Shown here: in pieces, positions 50,913-61,480 of the stretch
Position numbering within the stretch: position 1 is the first letter of the stretch
How the letters are laid out: every line of letters starts with the position of its first letter
NCBI GenBank assembly: GCA_009377645.1
Contig: WHTQ01000013.1
Coordinates: 1-64,000, forward strand
Origin: Micromonosporaceae bacterium
GTDB lineage: Bacteria > Actinomycetota > Actinomycetes > Mycobacteriales > Micromonosporaceae
Direction: 5' to 3'
Length of the DNA: 64,000 nt
Made by a program: the position numbers and the translations under genes
Notes under the pieces: model-generated
What the model saw: the letters and a program-made list of their open reading frames with translations, nothing else
Told to the model about the DNA's origin: nothing
Databases searched by the model: none

Positions 50913-50939
50913 GCCCGATCATGCAGGCCGGTACGAGGA

Positions 50940-51554
50940 GGGGCGCCGCCGCTGCTACCCGGGGCGGATCTCGACATCCAGCCGGGCATCGAGGTCATCG
51001 GCGCCGCTGCCGACGGTCGCGAGGCGGTCGAGCAGGCGCTGGCGCTCACGCCCGACGTGGTACTCATGGACGTACGGATGCCGGTGCTGGATGGCGTCGA
51101 CGCCACGGCGGCGCTCGCCGGGCAGGTGCCCAGCTGCCGGGTGGTCATGCTGACCACCTTCGACGACGAGGAGTACGTGGTGCGGGCGCTGCAGGCCGGT
51201 GCCAGTGGGTATCTACTCAAGGACCGGCCAGCCGCCGAGCTGGCGGCGGCGGTCCGCCTCGCCAGCGCCGGGGTGGTCCAGTTCGACCCGGCGGCCGCGG
51301 CCCGGCTGAGCTCGGTACTGGACCGCACCCGCCCACCGGCCGCACCATCACACGCGACGGATGCCGCGCTCACCCCGCGGGAGGTCGATGTGCTGCGGCA
51401 GCTCGCCGCCGGCCTGACCAACCGGGAGATCGCGGCCCGCCTGTACCTCAGCGAGGGCACAGTGAAGAACCACGTGTCCCGGATCCTTGACCGGCTCGGG
51501 CTGCGCGACCGCACCCAGGCCGCCATCTACGCCCGCGACCACAACCTGCTGTGA
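50940..51554 (+). pseudogene. NarL-family response regulator lacking its N-terminus
   Basis: Receiver and LuxR domains without the first ~25 residues: no start codon before the phospho-Asp stretch, and the acidic pair of the first loop is gone. The rest is well preserved: VVLMDVRMPVLDG, SGYLLKD, then LTPREVDVLRQLAAGLTNRE and EGTVKNHVSRIL. The next in-frame start (GTG 51057) would give about 165 residues with half a receiver domain. Preserved by recent loss rather than selection, probably by the same event that truncated cysH. Confidence 0.65.
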
Positions 51555-51586
51555 GGACCGCCTGGCGGAGCGCGTGCGGATGTTTG

Positions 51587-51670
51587 TGGTGCCCGGGGCG
51601 GGAGTCGAACCCGCACGCCTCTCGGCAGCCGCTTTTAAGGCAGCCGTGTCTGCCGTTCCACCACCCGGGC
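51587..51670 (-). tRNA. tRNA-Leu(UAA)
   Basis: Full cloverleaf on the minus strand: acceptor GCCCGGG / CCCGGGC, anticodon loop CTTAAAA giving UAA, long class II variable arm, T-arm with GGTTCGACTCC. Discriminator A at 51590, followed by an encoded CCA (51589-51587). Confidence 0.93.
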
Positions 51671-51715
51671 GACTGAGCCAACGGTAACCCGCCGGCCACC
51701 GGTTAAGGTCGGGCG

Positions 51716-53548
51716 ATGGGTAGGACGGCCACAGTACGGGCAGCCGACCGGGACGATCCGGACAACCCACGACGGGCCGGCGAGCCCGACGCCCGCCGGC
51801 CCCGCCGCCCGTACCTGGTCGACTGCGGCGTCGCCCTGCTGTTCCTGGCCGCGGCGGCGTGGCTCGGCCACGGCCTGTGGCCCGACCCGGGCACCCGGGA
51901 GCTGGCCCTCAACCCGACCGACCAGGTCCTGATCGAGTGGTTCCTGGCGGCGGACACCCGGGTGCTGCTCGGCGAGCACGGGCTGGTCACCGACCGGCTG
52001 AACGCGCCGGACGGCGTCAACCTGCTGGCCAACGCGTCGTCGCTGACGCTCGGGATACTGCTGGCCCCGGTCACCCTCGCGCTCGGCGCCCCGGTCTCGT
52101 TCGCCCTGCTCACGATCGGGAACCTGGCCGGCACCGCGACCGGGTGGTACCTGCTGTTCGCGCGTACCCTCGGCGCCCGCCGGGCGGCCGCGGCGGTCGG
52201 CGGCGGGCTGTGCGGCTTCGCTCCGGCGATGATCTCCCACTCCAACTCGCACTGGCACATGACCGCGCAGTGGCTGGTGCCGGCGATCGCCTGGAGCGTG
52301 GTGCGGCTGGCCCGCGCCGCGGCGGCCGGGCAACCCCGGCGGATCGCCACCTCCGGGCTGTGGCTGGCCGGGCTGGTGGTGGCGCAGTTCTTCCTCGGGG
52401 CCGAGCTGTTGTACCTGACCGCGATCACGATGATCCCGCTGACGATCGGGTACGCGGTGCGGCGGCGGGACTGGGCTCGGCGGGTCGTGCCCGGGTTCGC
52501 GGCCGGGCTGGGGATCGCGGTCGGGGCGGCCACCCTGCTGCTCGCGTACCCGCTGTGGGTTCAGCTGGCCGGGCCGGGCAGCGTGCCGAACGGCCCGTTC
52601 GACCCGCACTACTTCTCCGCCGATCTGGCGAGCTGGCCGGCGTTCTCGCCGCTGGCGGTGGCCGGCGCCGAGCGGGCGGCGGCGCTCGCCTCCGGCCCGG
52701 CCGAGTACAACACCTTCCTCGGGCTGCCGCTGCTGCTGGTGGCGCTCGGGTGCGGGGTCTGGCTGCGCCGCCAGCCGCTGGCGGTGGCCGCCACGGTGGC
52801 CGCCGGGGTGATGGGGCTGCTCTCGCTCGGACCGGAGCTGGTGGTCAACCGGGTCCGCACCGGGTTCCCGCTGCCCTACACGGTGCTGGTGGACGTCCCG
52901 GTGATCGACGGGGCGCTGCCGCAGCGGTACGCGGTGGCGGTGGTGCCGCTGGTGGCGCTGCTGCTGGTGCTGGCGCTGGACCGGGCACTCCAGCAACCGG
53001 TCGGGCTGCCCCGGTGGGCGCCGCCGCTCCCCACCGGGCCGGCCCGGTGGGCGCTGCCGGTCGCGGCCGGGCTGGCGCTGTTGCCGCTGGTGCCGGCACC
53101 GTTGCCGGCCGCCGACCGGGCGCCGGTGCCGGCGTTCATCACCGGCGGTCACTGGCGGGACTGCGTCGAGCCGGGCGGGGTGCTGGTCCCGGTCCCGCTG
53201 CCCACCCCGGCCGCGCCGGAGCCGATGCGCTGGGCGGCCGCCGCGAACGCCGGCTTCGCGGTCCCGGAGGGGTTCTTCATCGGGCCGTACGCCCGCGGCG
53301 GCCGGGCCTCGATGGGCACCGCCCCCCGCCCGACCTCCCAGCTGCTGGCCGAGGTGGCTGGCTCCGGCGAGGCCGCGCCGGTCGAACCCGGCCACCGCCA
53401 CCAGGCGGCCCGGGACCTGGCCTACTGGCGGGCCGAGTGCGTGGTCCTCGACCCGGCGCACCTGCACCACCAGCCGCTGCTCACCACGCTGGCCGAGCTG
53501 CTCGGACCCGGCGAGCAGATCGCCGGCGCCTGGGTGTGGCGGGTTTGA
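51716..53548 (+). CDS. Large integral membrane protein, glycosyltransferase-like
   Basis: 610-aa protein with about ten to twelve hydrophobic helices and a C-terminal soluble domain after residue 460. The first external loop contains NPTDQVLIEWFLAADTRVLL, as in GT-C-type actinobacterial membrane proteins of the arabinosyl/mannosyltransferase style. A catalytic role in cell-wall glycan assembly is inferred. TAAGGT lies 6 nt before the ATG at 51716, so probably leaderless. Divergent from tRNA-Leu. Confidence 0.75.
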   Translation: MGRTATVRAADRDDPDNPRRAGEPDARRPRRPYLVDCGVALLFLAAAAWLGHGLWPDPGTRELALNPTDQVLIEWFLAADTRVLLGEHGLVTDRLNAPDGVNLLANASSLTLGILLAPVTLALGAPVSFALLTIGNLAGTATGWYLLFARTLGARRAAAAVGGGLCGFAPAMISHSNSHWHMTAQWLVPAIAWSVVRLARAAAAGQPRRIATSGLWLAGLVVAQFFLGAELLYLTAITMIPLTIGYAVRRRDWARRVVPGFAAGLGIAVGAATLLLAYPLWVQLAGPGSVPNGPFDPHYFSADLASWPAFSPLAVAGAERAAALASGPAEYNTFLGLPLLLVALGCGVWLRRQPLAVAATVAAGVMGLLSLGPELVVNRVRTGFPLPYTVLVDVPVIDGALPQRYAVAVVPLVALLLVLALDRALQQPVGLPRWAPPLPTGPARWALPVAAGLALLPLVPAPLPAADRAPVPAFITGGHWRDCVEPGGVLVPVPLPTPAAPEPMRWAAAANAGFAVPEGFFIGPYARGGRASMGTAPRPTSQLLAEVAGSGEAAPVEPGHRHQAARDLAYWRAECVVLDPAHLHHQPLLTTLAELLGPGEQIAGAWVWRV

Positions 53549-53549
53549 G

Positions 53550-53597
53550 GAAGGGACCCCGGTCACAGCTCGGGCTTGATCAGGGGACCCCTCCTCA
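53550..53597. repeat. Dispersed palindromic repeat, copy 1
   Basis: Imperfect inverted repeat: GGAAGGGACCCC (53549-53560) and GGGGACCCCTCC, enclosing GATCAG. The 20-bp stretch GATCAGGGGACCCCTCCTCA (53578-53597) recurs exactly at 61274-61293 inside mazG. Here it lies between two convergent genes and its last TCA is the stop codon of the NDH-2 gene. Confidence 0.7.
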
Positions 53598-54926
53598 GCG
53601 CACCGGCGGCGTGACGTCGACGAACGGGTCCCGGGGCTGGTGCAGCTCCCCCAGCGAGATCACCTCACGGCGCAGGAACAGCTGCAGGGTCCAGTCGCCC
53701 AGGACCCGAATCCGCCGGTCCAGCGACGGGATCCGGGTCATGTGGTAGGAGCGGTGCAGGAACCAGGCCGGCCACCCGCGCAGCTTCAGCCGGTAGACGT
53801 GGGCCACCCCCTTGTACAGCCCGAGGCTGGCCACGCTGCCCGCGTACCGGTGCCGGTACGGGATCGCCGGCCGGCCGCGCAGCGCCAGCACCAGGTTGTC
53901 GGCCAGCCGGACCGCCTGCCGGACCGCGTGCTGGGCGCTCGGGCCGGTCAGCGCACCCGGCTCTTCCGAGCTCAGGTCCGGCACCGCGGCGCAGTCGCCG
54001 GCGCTCCAGGCGCCCGGCACCGGCCGGTCCCCGTCCACCACCTGCAGCGTCGGCAGGCAGGTCAGCCGGCCCTTGTCGTCGCGCGGCAGGTCGGTGCTGG
54101 CCAGCAACGGGTGCGCCCGGACCCCGGCGGTCCAGACGATCGTGTCCGCCTCGAACCGGTCCCCGTCCGAGAGCTCCACGTTCCCGTCCACACAGGACTT
54201 CAGCAGCGTCCCGAGCCGGATGTCCAGGCCCCGCTTGAGCAGCTGGGTCACGGCGTACGCGCCGAGGTCCCGGCCCACCTCCGGCAGCACCCGCTGGGTC
54301 GCCTCCACCAGCACCCAGTGCATCGTGACGCCGGCCAGCTCCGGGTAGTAGCGCAGCGCCGCCTTGGCCATGTCCTCCAGCTCCGCCAACGCCTCTATGC
54401 CCGCGTACCCGGCGCCCACGAACACGAACGTGAGCGCCCTTCGACGGATCCGCGGGTCGGTGGCCGCGGCCGCGATGTCGAGCCGCTCCAGCACCCGGTT
54501 GCGCAGCCAGATCGCCTCCCCGAGCGTTTTGAACCCGACCGCCTGCTCGCGCAGCCCGGGGATCGGCAGGGTGCGGGAGACGCTGCCCGGCGCCACCACG
54601 ACCTGGTCGTACTCGATCGGCAGCGGCGGGCCGACCACCGGCCGCACGGTGGCGGTCCGGTTGGCGTGGTCGATGCCGGTGACCGATCCGGTGATCACCC
54701 GGCAGCGGCGCAGCTGCTGCCGCAGCGGCACCACCGCGTGCCGCGGCTCGATGCTGCCGGCCGCCGCCTCCGGCAGGAACGGCTGGTAGGTCATGTGCGG
54801 CTCGGGAGCCACCACCGTGATCTCGGCGGCCCGGCTCCGCCGCAGTTTGCGGGACAGCCGCTGGGCCACGTAGAACCCGACGTGCCCGGCGCCGACCACC
54901 AGGATCCGGTGCGGGGTAGCCGTCAC
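53595..54926 (-). CDS. ndh: Type II NADH dehydrogenase
   Basis: 443-aa membrane-associated flavoprotein that oxidises NADH and reduces quinone without pumping protons. FAD motif ILVVGAGHVGFYVA at the start, NADH motif FVFVGAGYAGIEALAEL (about residue 165), and AGDCAAVPDL plus the C-terminal membrane-binding region LKLRGWPAWFLHRSYH. GTG at 54926 is supported by GGGAGGATT. Its stop codon falls within the repeat. Confidence 0.9.
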   Translation of the reverse strand: MTATPHRILVVGAGHVGFYVAQRLSRKLRRSRAAEITVVAPEPHMTYQPFLPEAAAGSIEPRHAVVPLRQQLRRCRVITGSVTGIDHANRTATVRPVVGPPLPIEYDQVVVAPGSVSRTLPIPGLREQAVGFKTLGEAIWLRNRVLERLDIAAAATDPRIRRRALTFVFVGAGYAGIEALAELEDMAKAALRYYPELAGVTMHWVLVEATQRVLPEVGRDLGAYAVTQLLKRGLDIRLGTLLKSCVDGNVELSDGDRFEADTIVWTAGVRAHPLLASTDLPRDDKGRLTCLPTLQVVDGDRPVPGAWSAGDCAAVPDLSSEEPGALTGPSAQHAVRQAVRLADNLVLALRGRPAIPYRHRYAGSVASLGLYKGVAHVYRLKLRGWPAWFLHRSYHMTRIPSLDRRIRVLGDWTLQLFLRREVISLGELHQPRDPFVDVTPPVR

Positions 54927-54993
54927 CCCCCAATCCTCCCTCGTCGCGGGCGACGATGGCACCCGGTACGCGGAACTGGGGGCCAGCCAGTCG

Positions 54994-55743
54994 CTACCGG
55001 AGCCCGGCCAGCTGTTTGGCTCGGCCCAGGATGTGGTCCAGCATCGCCGGGGTCAGCCGTCCGGTGAAGGTGTTTTGCTGGCTGACGTGGTAACAGCCGA
55101 GCAGCCGCGGGGCGCCGCCGGCGAACCAGAGGGCGCCGTGCGCGAACCTCGGTCGGGGCACCGGCGGGGCCAGCCCGTACCCGGCCGAGAGGGCCGGCCA
55201 CCACGCGCTCCAGGCGAACGCACCCAGCGCCACCACTACCCGCAGGGTGGGGCGCAGCAGCGCGATCTCACGGTGCAGCCACGGCGCGCAGGTGTCCCGC
55301 TCGGCCGGGGTCGGCTTGTTCGCCGGGGGCGCGCACCGCACCGCCGCGAAGATCCGGGTGTGGTGCAGCACCAGGCCGTCTCCGGGGCCGGTGCTGGTCG
55401 GCTGGTTGGCCAGCCCGGCCCGGTGGAGCGCGGCGAACAGCACGTCACCGGACCGGTCGCCGGTGAACACCCGGCCGGTCCGGTTGCCGCCGTGCGCGGC
55501 CGGGGCGAGACCGAGCACTCCGATCGCCGCGTCGGTCGGCCCGAACCCGGGCACCGGCCGCCCCCAGTAGTCCTGGTCGGCGAACGCGGCTCGCTTGACC
55601 TTCGCGACCTCCTCCCGCCACGCGACCAGCCGCGGGCAGGCGTGGCAGCGGGTGACCGCGCTGTCCAGGGCGGCCAGGTCACCGGCGCGGGCGGCGAGGC
55701 TCTCCACCCCGCGGACGGTGCGGGCGCCGGACCCGCTGGTCAA
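54994..55743 (-). CDS. Uracil-DNA glycosylase, family 5 (UDGb-like)
   Basis: 249-aa base-excision repair glycosylase with an iron-sulfur cluster (Cys in CHACPRL and two Cys in [17 protein letters not shown]). Motif 1 [14 protein letters not shown] and motif 2 [15 protein letters not shown] are characteristic of family 5 enzymes, which remove uracil and other deaminated bases. Probable start TTG at 55743 (GGAG upstream); GTG at 55707 is an alternative. Confidence 0.88.
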   Translation of the reverse strand: MTSGSGARTVRGVESLAARAGDLAALDSAVTRCHACPRLVAWREEVAKVKRAAFADQDYWGRPVPGFGPTDAAIGVLGLAPAAHGGNRTGRVFTGDRSGDVLFAALHRAGLANQPTSTGPGDGLVLHHTRIFAAVRCAPPANKPTPAERDTCAPWLHREIALLRPTLRVVVALGAFAWSAWWPALSAGYGLAPPVPRPRFAHGALWFAGGAPRLLGCYHVSQQNTFTGRLTPAMLDHILGRAKQLAGLR

Positions 55744-55830
55744 GCTGCCCGGCTCCGGTCGGGCGGACTGGTCACGGTCTCGGGCATCGGGGCACCTCCG
55801 CTGGTACGTCGTGGGTGCCGCCAGCCAATC

Positions 55831-55870
55831 ATGCCGGCGCCGCGGGGCGAAACCGCGGGGCGGCCGGCAT
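55831..55870. terminator. Hairpin after the LppU-like gene
   Basis: Perfect outer arms ATGCCGGC / GCCGGCAT (55831-55838, 55863-55870) with inner CCGCGG repeats. It begins at the stop codon of the 55870-56391 gene (minus strand). No U-run, as usual in actinobacteria. Confidence 0.5.
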
Positions 55871-56391
55871 CACTCCGGGCCGGCCACCGTCAGGCAGACC
55901 ACGGTGCCCTCGCCGCTGCGGTCGTCGGTCTCCTCCCCCAGCCACAACGCGTTGTCCCACTTCGGGAACGCCTGGCAGATCCGGTTCCGGTCGGCCTCGT
56001 CGAACTCCCGCTCGGTCCAGGTGCCGTCCTGGCCGATCACGGTCCACGCGGCGTCCTCGGACCCGCAGTCGACGACCCGGATCTCGGTCGGGTCGGCGTC
56101 GTTGCTCATGCAGTCGCCGGCCTCCGGCAGGTCGTCGCCGAGCTGGTTGGCGACCGCCACCGCACCGATCACCGCGAGGATGACGACCCCCGCCACCGCG
56201 GCCACCACGATCGCGAGCCGCCGGCTCCGGTCCGGCTGCGTGGCTACCGCCGGGCCGGGGGCCTCCGGTGTGGCTGCCGGAGCGTCCGGAGTGGTGGCTG
56301 CCGCGGCATCCGGTGTGGTGGCCGCCGGGGCCTCCGGCTCCGGCTCTGGCTCTGCGGCGTCGTTCGGCGGCGCCGGCGGGTCCTGAGACAA
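55870..56391 (-). CDS. LppU-like membrane-anchored secreted protein
   Basis: 173-aa protein: Pro/Glu/Ala-rich cytosolic tail (residues 1-55), one membrane helix (LAIVVAAVAGVVILAVIGAV), then an external domain with four cysteines (GDCMS, VVDCGS, RICQAFP, VVCLTV) that could form two disulfides. The pattern matches the actinobacterial LppU/SCO3325-like group of unknown function. TTG start at 56391 with AAGGA. Confidence 0.7.
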   Translation of the reverse strand: MSQDPPAPPNDAAEPEPEPEAPAATTPDAAAATTPDAPAATPEAPGPAVATQPDRSRRLAIVVAAVAGVVILAVIGAVAVANQLGDDLPEAGDCMSNDADPTEIRVVDCGSEDAAWTVIGQDGTWTEREFDEADRNRICQAFPKWDNALWLGEETDDRSGEGTVVCLTVAGPE

Positions 56392-56462
56392 GGTGATCCT
56401 TCCGTTGAGAGGCGGAGCAGAGACACCCTACGACTCCCGCCGCCGGCCCGCCACCCCGGCGA

Positions 56463-57398
56463 CTACCGCGGCTGGTCCACGAACGACCAAGCGACTCCGT
56501 CCAGGATGTCGTGCTCGCTGGCCAGCACGCTGCCGGTGCCGGCCAGGGCCATCACCACCCGCAGGATCAGCGCCCCGGCCCCGATCACGTCGGCCCGGCC
56601 GGGGTGCATCACCGGCAGGGCCAGCCGCCGAGCGCGGGGCATCGCCAGCAGGTCCGCGGTCACCTTCGCCACCTCCTCGTACCCGATCCGGGCGTGGTGG
56701 ATCCGTGCCGGGTCGTAGGCCGGCAGCCCGAGCGCGATCCCGGCCACCGTGGTCACCGAGCCGGCCAGCCCGATCATGGTCGCCGGTCGCCGGCCGGCGA
56801 CCGCGGCCAGCGCCGGCCCGAGCGCAGCGGTGATGTCGGCCTCGGCGGCGGCCACCTGCTCCGGGTCCGGCGGGTCGCCCCACAGGTGCCGCTCGGTGAT
56901 CCGGACACACCCGATGTCCACCGACCGAGCCGCTTCGACCCGCCCGTCCCCCGCCACCAGCTCGGTCGAGCCACCCCCGATGTCCACCACCAGGTACGGC
57001 GGCGGTGCGCCGGCCGGCAGCCCCCGGACCGCCCCGGCGTACGAGAGCCGAGCCTCCTCGTCACCGCTGACCACCTCGGGTGCCACCGCCAGGGTGTCCA
57101 GCACCATCGCGGCGAACTCGTCCGCGTTCGCCGCGTCCCGGGTGGCCGAGGTGGCGACCATCCGCACCCGGTCGGCGCCCAGCCGCCGGATCTCCCCGGC
57201 GTACTCGGCCAACGCCACCCGGGTACGCGCGATCGCGCCGGCGGCCAACCGCCCGGTGCGGTCCACGCCCTCCCCCAGCCGGACGATCTCCATCCGCCGG
57301 GTCAGATCGGTCAGCGCCCCGGTGCCGGACTCCGGCACATCGGCCACCAGCAACCGGATCGAGTTGGTCCCGCAGTCGACCACCGCCACCCGCACCAC
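56463..57398 (-). CDS. ppx: Exopolyphosphatase / pppGpp phosphohydrolase (Ppx/GppA)
   Basis: 311-aa ASKHA-fold enzyme that hydrolyses polyphosphate or (p)ppGpp. VAVVDCGTNSIRLLVAD at the start, VDIGGGSTELV (phosphate 2 loop), SVDIGCVRITERHL and GLAGSVTTVAGIAL. Short (one-domain) form like mycobacterial Rv1026. GTG start at 57398. Same neighbours (DUF501, FtsB, eno) as in M. tuberculosis. Confidence 0.88.
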   Translation of the reverse strand: MVRVAVVDCGTNSIRLLVADVPESGTGALTDLTRRMEIVRLGEGVDRTGRLAAGAIARTRVALAEYAGEIRRLGADRVRMVATSATRDAANADEFAAMVLDTLAVAPEVVSGDEEARLSYAGAVRGLPAGAPPPYLVVDIGGGSTELVAGDGRVEAARSVDIGCVRITERHLWGDPPDPEQVAAAEADITAALGPALAAVAGRRPATMIGLAGSVTTVAGIALGLPAYDPARIHHARIGYEEVAKVTADLLAMPRARRLALPVMHPGRADVIGAGALILRVVMALAGTGSVLASEHDILDGVAWSFVDQPR

Positions 57399-57429
57399 CC
57401 CGCCACCGTACGCGGCCCGGTCCGGAGGG

Positions 57430-57957
57430 TCAGAGGTGCAGCAGCATCCGGGTGTTGCCGAGGATGTTCGGCTTGACCTGGTCCAGGCCCAGGAACTCGG
57501 CCACCCCCTCGTCGTACGAGCGGAGCAGCTGCTCGTAGACGGTCGGCGGCACCGGCGCGCCGTCGATCTCGGTGAAGCCGAACCGGGCGAAGAACTCCCG
57601 CTCGAACGTGAGCACGAACACCCGGCGCAGCCCGAGCCGGCGCGCCTGCTCCAGCAGCTCGGTCACGATCCGGGCCCCGACCTTGCGGCCCCGCCACTGC
57701 GGGTCCACCGCCAGGGTGCGGACCTCGCCCAGGTCCTCCCACATCACGTGCAGCGCCCCGCAGCCGACCACCGGCCCGTCCGGGTCGGGCTGGCCCGGCC
57801 CCGACCCGTCCGGCGTGCCGACCCAGAACTCCTGGATGTCCTCGTACAGCGTGACCGTGGCCTTGCTGAGCAGCCGCCGATCCGCCCGGTACATATCCAC
57901 CAGCCGGCGGATGCCCGGCACGTCGGCGGTGCGGGCCCGGCGGACAACCAGCTCCAC
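57430..57957 (-). CDS. GNAT-family amino-acid N-acetyltransferase (ArgA-like)
   Basis: 175-aa acetyltransferase. VRRARTADVPGIRRLVDMY at the start, CoA-binding VRTLAVDPQWRGRKVGARIV, and FVLTFEREFFARFGFTEID. The layout is that of the short actinobacterial glutamate N-acetyltransferase (Rv2747 type), the first step of arginine synthesis, although no arginine genes are nearby. GTG start at 57957. Confidence 0.75.
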   Translation of the reverse strand: MELVVRRARTADVPGIRRLVDMYRADRRLLSKATVTLYEDIQEFWVGTPDGSGPGQPDPDGPVVGCGALHVMWEDLGEVRTLAVDPQWRGRKVGARIVTELLEQARRLGLRRVFVLTFEREFFARFGFTEIDGAPVPPTVYEQLLRSYDEGVAEFLGLDQVKPNILGNTRMLLHL

Positions 57958-57966
57958 CCGGCCAGA

Positions 57967-58467
57967 CTACGTGGGCCCGGGGACGCAGCGCCCGCCGCTC
58001 CACCAGGGCGTGACCTGCTCCCGCACCTCGTCGCCGAACGGGTTCACCCCGGGGCCGGCCGCCAGCGCGTGCGCCAGCAGCGCGTGCAGGCACTTCACCC
58101 GGCCGGGCATCCCGCCGGCCGAGACCCCCGCGATCTCCGGCACCTCAGCGACCGCCCGGCGGCGGGCCAGATAGTCGGCGTGCGCGGTCCGGTACCGCGC
58201 GGCCAGCTCCGGGTCCTCCGCCAGCCGGGCGGTCATCTCCCGCATCCGCCCGGCCGACTCCAGCCGGCTGCACGCCGCGACCGCGGTCGGGCAGGTCAGG
58301 TAGAAGAGGGTCGGGAACGGGCTGCCGTCGCCCAGCCGCGGGGTGGTCTCCACCACGTCGGGCAGGCCGCACGGGCAGCGGTGCGCGACCGCGCGGGTGC
58401 CGCGCGGCGGGCGGCCGAGCTGAGCCGCCACCGTGGCCAGGTCGGCGGCCGAGACCGGCTCGCTCAA
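57967..58467 (-). CDS. DUF501 protein
   Basis: 166-aa conserved actinobacterial protein with CPCGLPDVVET, FYLTCP and VKCLHALLAHALA. TTG start at 58467 overlaps the FtsB-like stop (TTGA). Always found next to FtsB/DivIC and Ppx; function not established. Confidence 0.85.
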   Translation of the reverse strand: MSEPVSAADLATVAAQLGRPPRGTRAVAHRCPCGLPDVVETTPRLGDGSPFPTLFYLTCPTAVAACSRLESAGRMREMTARLAEDPELAARYRTAHADYLARRRAVAEVPEIAGVSAGGMPGRVKCLHALLAHALAAGPGVNPFGDEVREQVTPWWSGGRCVPGPT

Positions 58468-59015
58468 CCCGCCCCCTCGCCGCCGGGGTCGGCCGGGGCG
58501 GACCGGTCCGCGGACTGGATGCTGGTCCACAGTGAGTCCCACCAGGGCTCGGGCGAGACCGGCAGCTCATCCGGGGACAGCCCGGGGTCCGGCGACGGCG
58601 GCTGCTGCTCCTCCCACACCGGCAGCAGCAGCATCTCTCCCGGCTCTCCGAAGTAGAGCCGCTTGCGGGCCTGGATCCGGACGTAGTCGTCGTCCGACCA
58701 CAGTGCCGCCTCGGCGGTCAGCCGGTCGATCCGGTCCCGCTGCTCCCGCTGGTCGGTGCGCAGCTGCGCGATCTCGCCCTGCTGGGCCAGGTAGACCCGC
58801 AGCGGGAACACGTAGCTGAGCGCCAGCGCGAGCAGCACCACCCCGAGCACCACCGTCCGCCCGGTCACCCGGCGGCGCGGGCGGGCAGCGGAAGTACGGG
58901 TGGCGGCACCGGCCCCGTTGCCACCGGAGCGGCGGGCGGCCGGGCGCACCGACCGGCGGGCGGTGGCCGGTGACCGCCGCCGCGGGCCACCCGGCCGGCT
59001 GGGCCGCTCCGGCAC
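58464..59015 (-). CDS. FtsB/DivIC-family septum protein
   Basis: 183-aa bitopic protein. Arg/Pro-rich cytosolic N-terminus, one membrane helix (VVLGVVLLALALSYVFPL, about residues 54-71), and a coiled coil (QQGEIAQLRTDQREQRDRID) followed by the conserved DDDYVRIQARKRLYFGEPGE. The C-terminal Pro/Asp/Ser tail is variable. It helps assemble the divisome. GTG start with GGAGGACG. Confidence 0.87.
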   Translation of the reverse strand: MPERPSRPGGPRRRSPATARRSVRPAARRSGGNGAGAATRTSAARPRRRVTGRTVVLGVVLLALALSYVFPLRVYLAQQGEIAQLRTDQREQRDRIDRLTAEAALWSDDDYVRIQARKRLYFGEPGEMLLLPVWEEQQPPSPDPGLSPDELPVSPEPWWDSLWTSIQSADRSAPADPGGEGAG

Positions 59016-59037
59016 CCGTCCTCCCCCCTCCACCAGG

Positions 59038-60351
<1,314 letters not shown>

Positions 60352-60398
60352 TCACGGCCACCGCGGCGCGGCCGCCGCCGGTCCGCCCGTGAGCCTAC

Positions 60399-61472
60399 CT
60401 ACCGCGGTCGGGGCGGGTCCCGGGACGGCTCCGGCGTCGGCTGCGGCGCCGCAGCCCGCTCGGCGTAAGCCAGGACGGCCCGGCGCAGTGCCGCCTCGGC
60501 ATCCACGCCGGCGGCCCGGGCGGCGGCCACGATCCCGAGCAGGGCGGTGCCGAGCGCCTCCGGGTCGGCGGCGTCCACCGAGGTCGGGGCGGCCGGAGCG
60601 GGCGCCCCCAGACCCGCCCGCTCGAGCCGGGACAGGATCGCGTCGGCGAGCGCCAGCGCCGGCTGCGCCCGCGCCACCCCGTCCAGCACCGAGTCGCGCG
60701 GCTTCTCCGCCCGCTTGATCCGCTCCCAGTTCTCGAGGATCTCGTCCATGCCGGCCACCTCTACCCCGGCGAACACATGCGGGTTGCGGCGGATCATCTT
60801 CGCCACGAAGTCGGCCGCCACGTCATCGATCGTCCACCGCTGCGGCTCCGGCAGCTCCTCGGCCAGCCGGGCGTGCAGCAGCACCTGCAGCAGGACGTCG
60901 CCGATCTCCTCCCGCAGCTCGGTCAGGTCGCCGGCCACGATCGCGTCGTACGCCTCGTACGCCTCCTCCAGCAGATAGCGGGCCAGCGAGGCGTGGGTCT
61001 GCGCCCGCTTCCAGGGGTCCCCCCCGGGTCCGGCCAGCCGGTCGATCACCGCCACCGCGTCCAGCAGCCGGGCACCGGGCGGGTCCCACGACCCGTACAC
61101 CAGCTCCAGCTCGGCCAGCCCCGGCTCGCGGGCCAGCCGCAGCCCGAGCTCGCGGGCCAGCTCCGGGTCGCCGGTCGGCCCGGCCAGCCACACCACCGTG
61201 CCGTGGGCGGCGGCCGCGGCCAGCAGCGCCGGCACCGGCGCCCCAGCGGGGCGCCCTCCAGGGGATAGAGCCGGATCAGGGGACCCCTCCTCAACCCCAC
61301 CCAGCACCCGGACCTCGACGCCGGCGGCGTGGAGCGCCGCGGTCCACTCAGTTTCGCCGCCCGCGAGCACCGGGTGCGCCCGGAGCAGGTCCCAGGCCGC
61401 CGCGGTGAGCAGCCCCGCCGGCAGCCGCGGCGAGGTGACCAGCAGGACGATCCGGTCCAGCGCGTCGGGCAT
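60399..61472 (-). CDS. mazG: Nucleoside triphosphate pyrophosphohydrolase MazG with repeat insert
   Basis: 357-aa MazG-type hydrolase that removes aberrant NTPs. The MazG helix pair EEAYEAYDAI ... LREEIGDVLLQVLLHARL carries the Mg-binding acidic residues. The N-terminal domain (residues 1-150) contains a Gly/Pro/Ser stretch VEEGSPDPALSPGG that is encoded by the dispersed repeat (61274-61293) and an adjoining hairpin, inserted in frame. The protein should still fold, since the insertion lies in a loop region. Confidence 0.85.
   Translation of the reverse strand: MPDALDRIVLLVTSPRLPAGLLTAAAWDLLRAHPVLAGGETEWTAALHAAGVEVRVLGGVEEGSPDPALSPGGRPAGAPVPALLAAAAAHGTVVWLAGPTGDPELARELGLRLAREPGLAELELVYGSWDPPGARLLDAVAVIDRLAGPGGDPWKRAQTHASLARYLLEEAYEAYDAIVAGDLTELREEIGDVLLQVLLHARLAEELPEPQRWTIDDVAADFVAKMIRRNPHVFAGVEVAGMDEILENWERIKRAEKPRDSVLDGVARAQPALALADAILSRLERAGLGAPAPAAPTSVDAADPEALGTALLGIVAAARAAGVDAEAALRRAVLAYAERAAAPQPTPEPSRDPPRPR
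61237..61293. repeat. Dispersed repeat, copy 2, inside mazG
   Basis: GATCAGGGGACCCCTCCTCA at 61274-61293, identical to 53578-53597, next to a perfect hairpin GGCGCCCC-AGC-GGGGCGCC (61237-61255). Both are translated as part of mazG without a frameshift. Confidence 0.7.
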
Positions 61473-61480
61473 GCCGCCGG

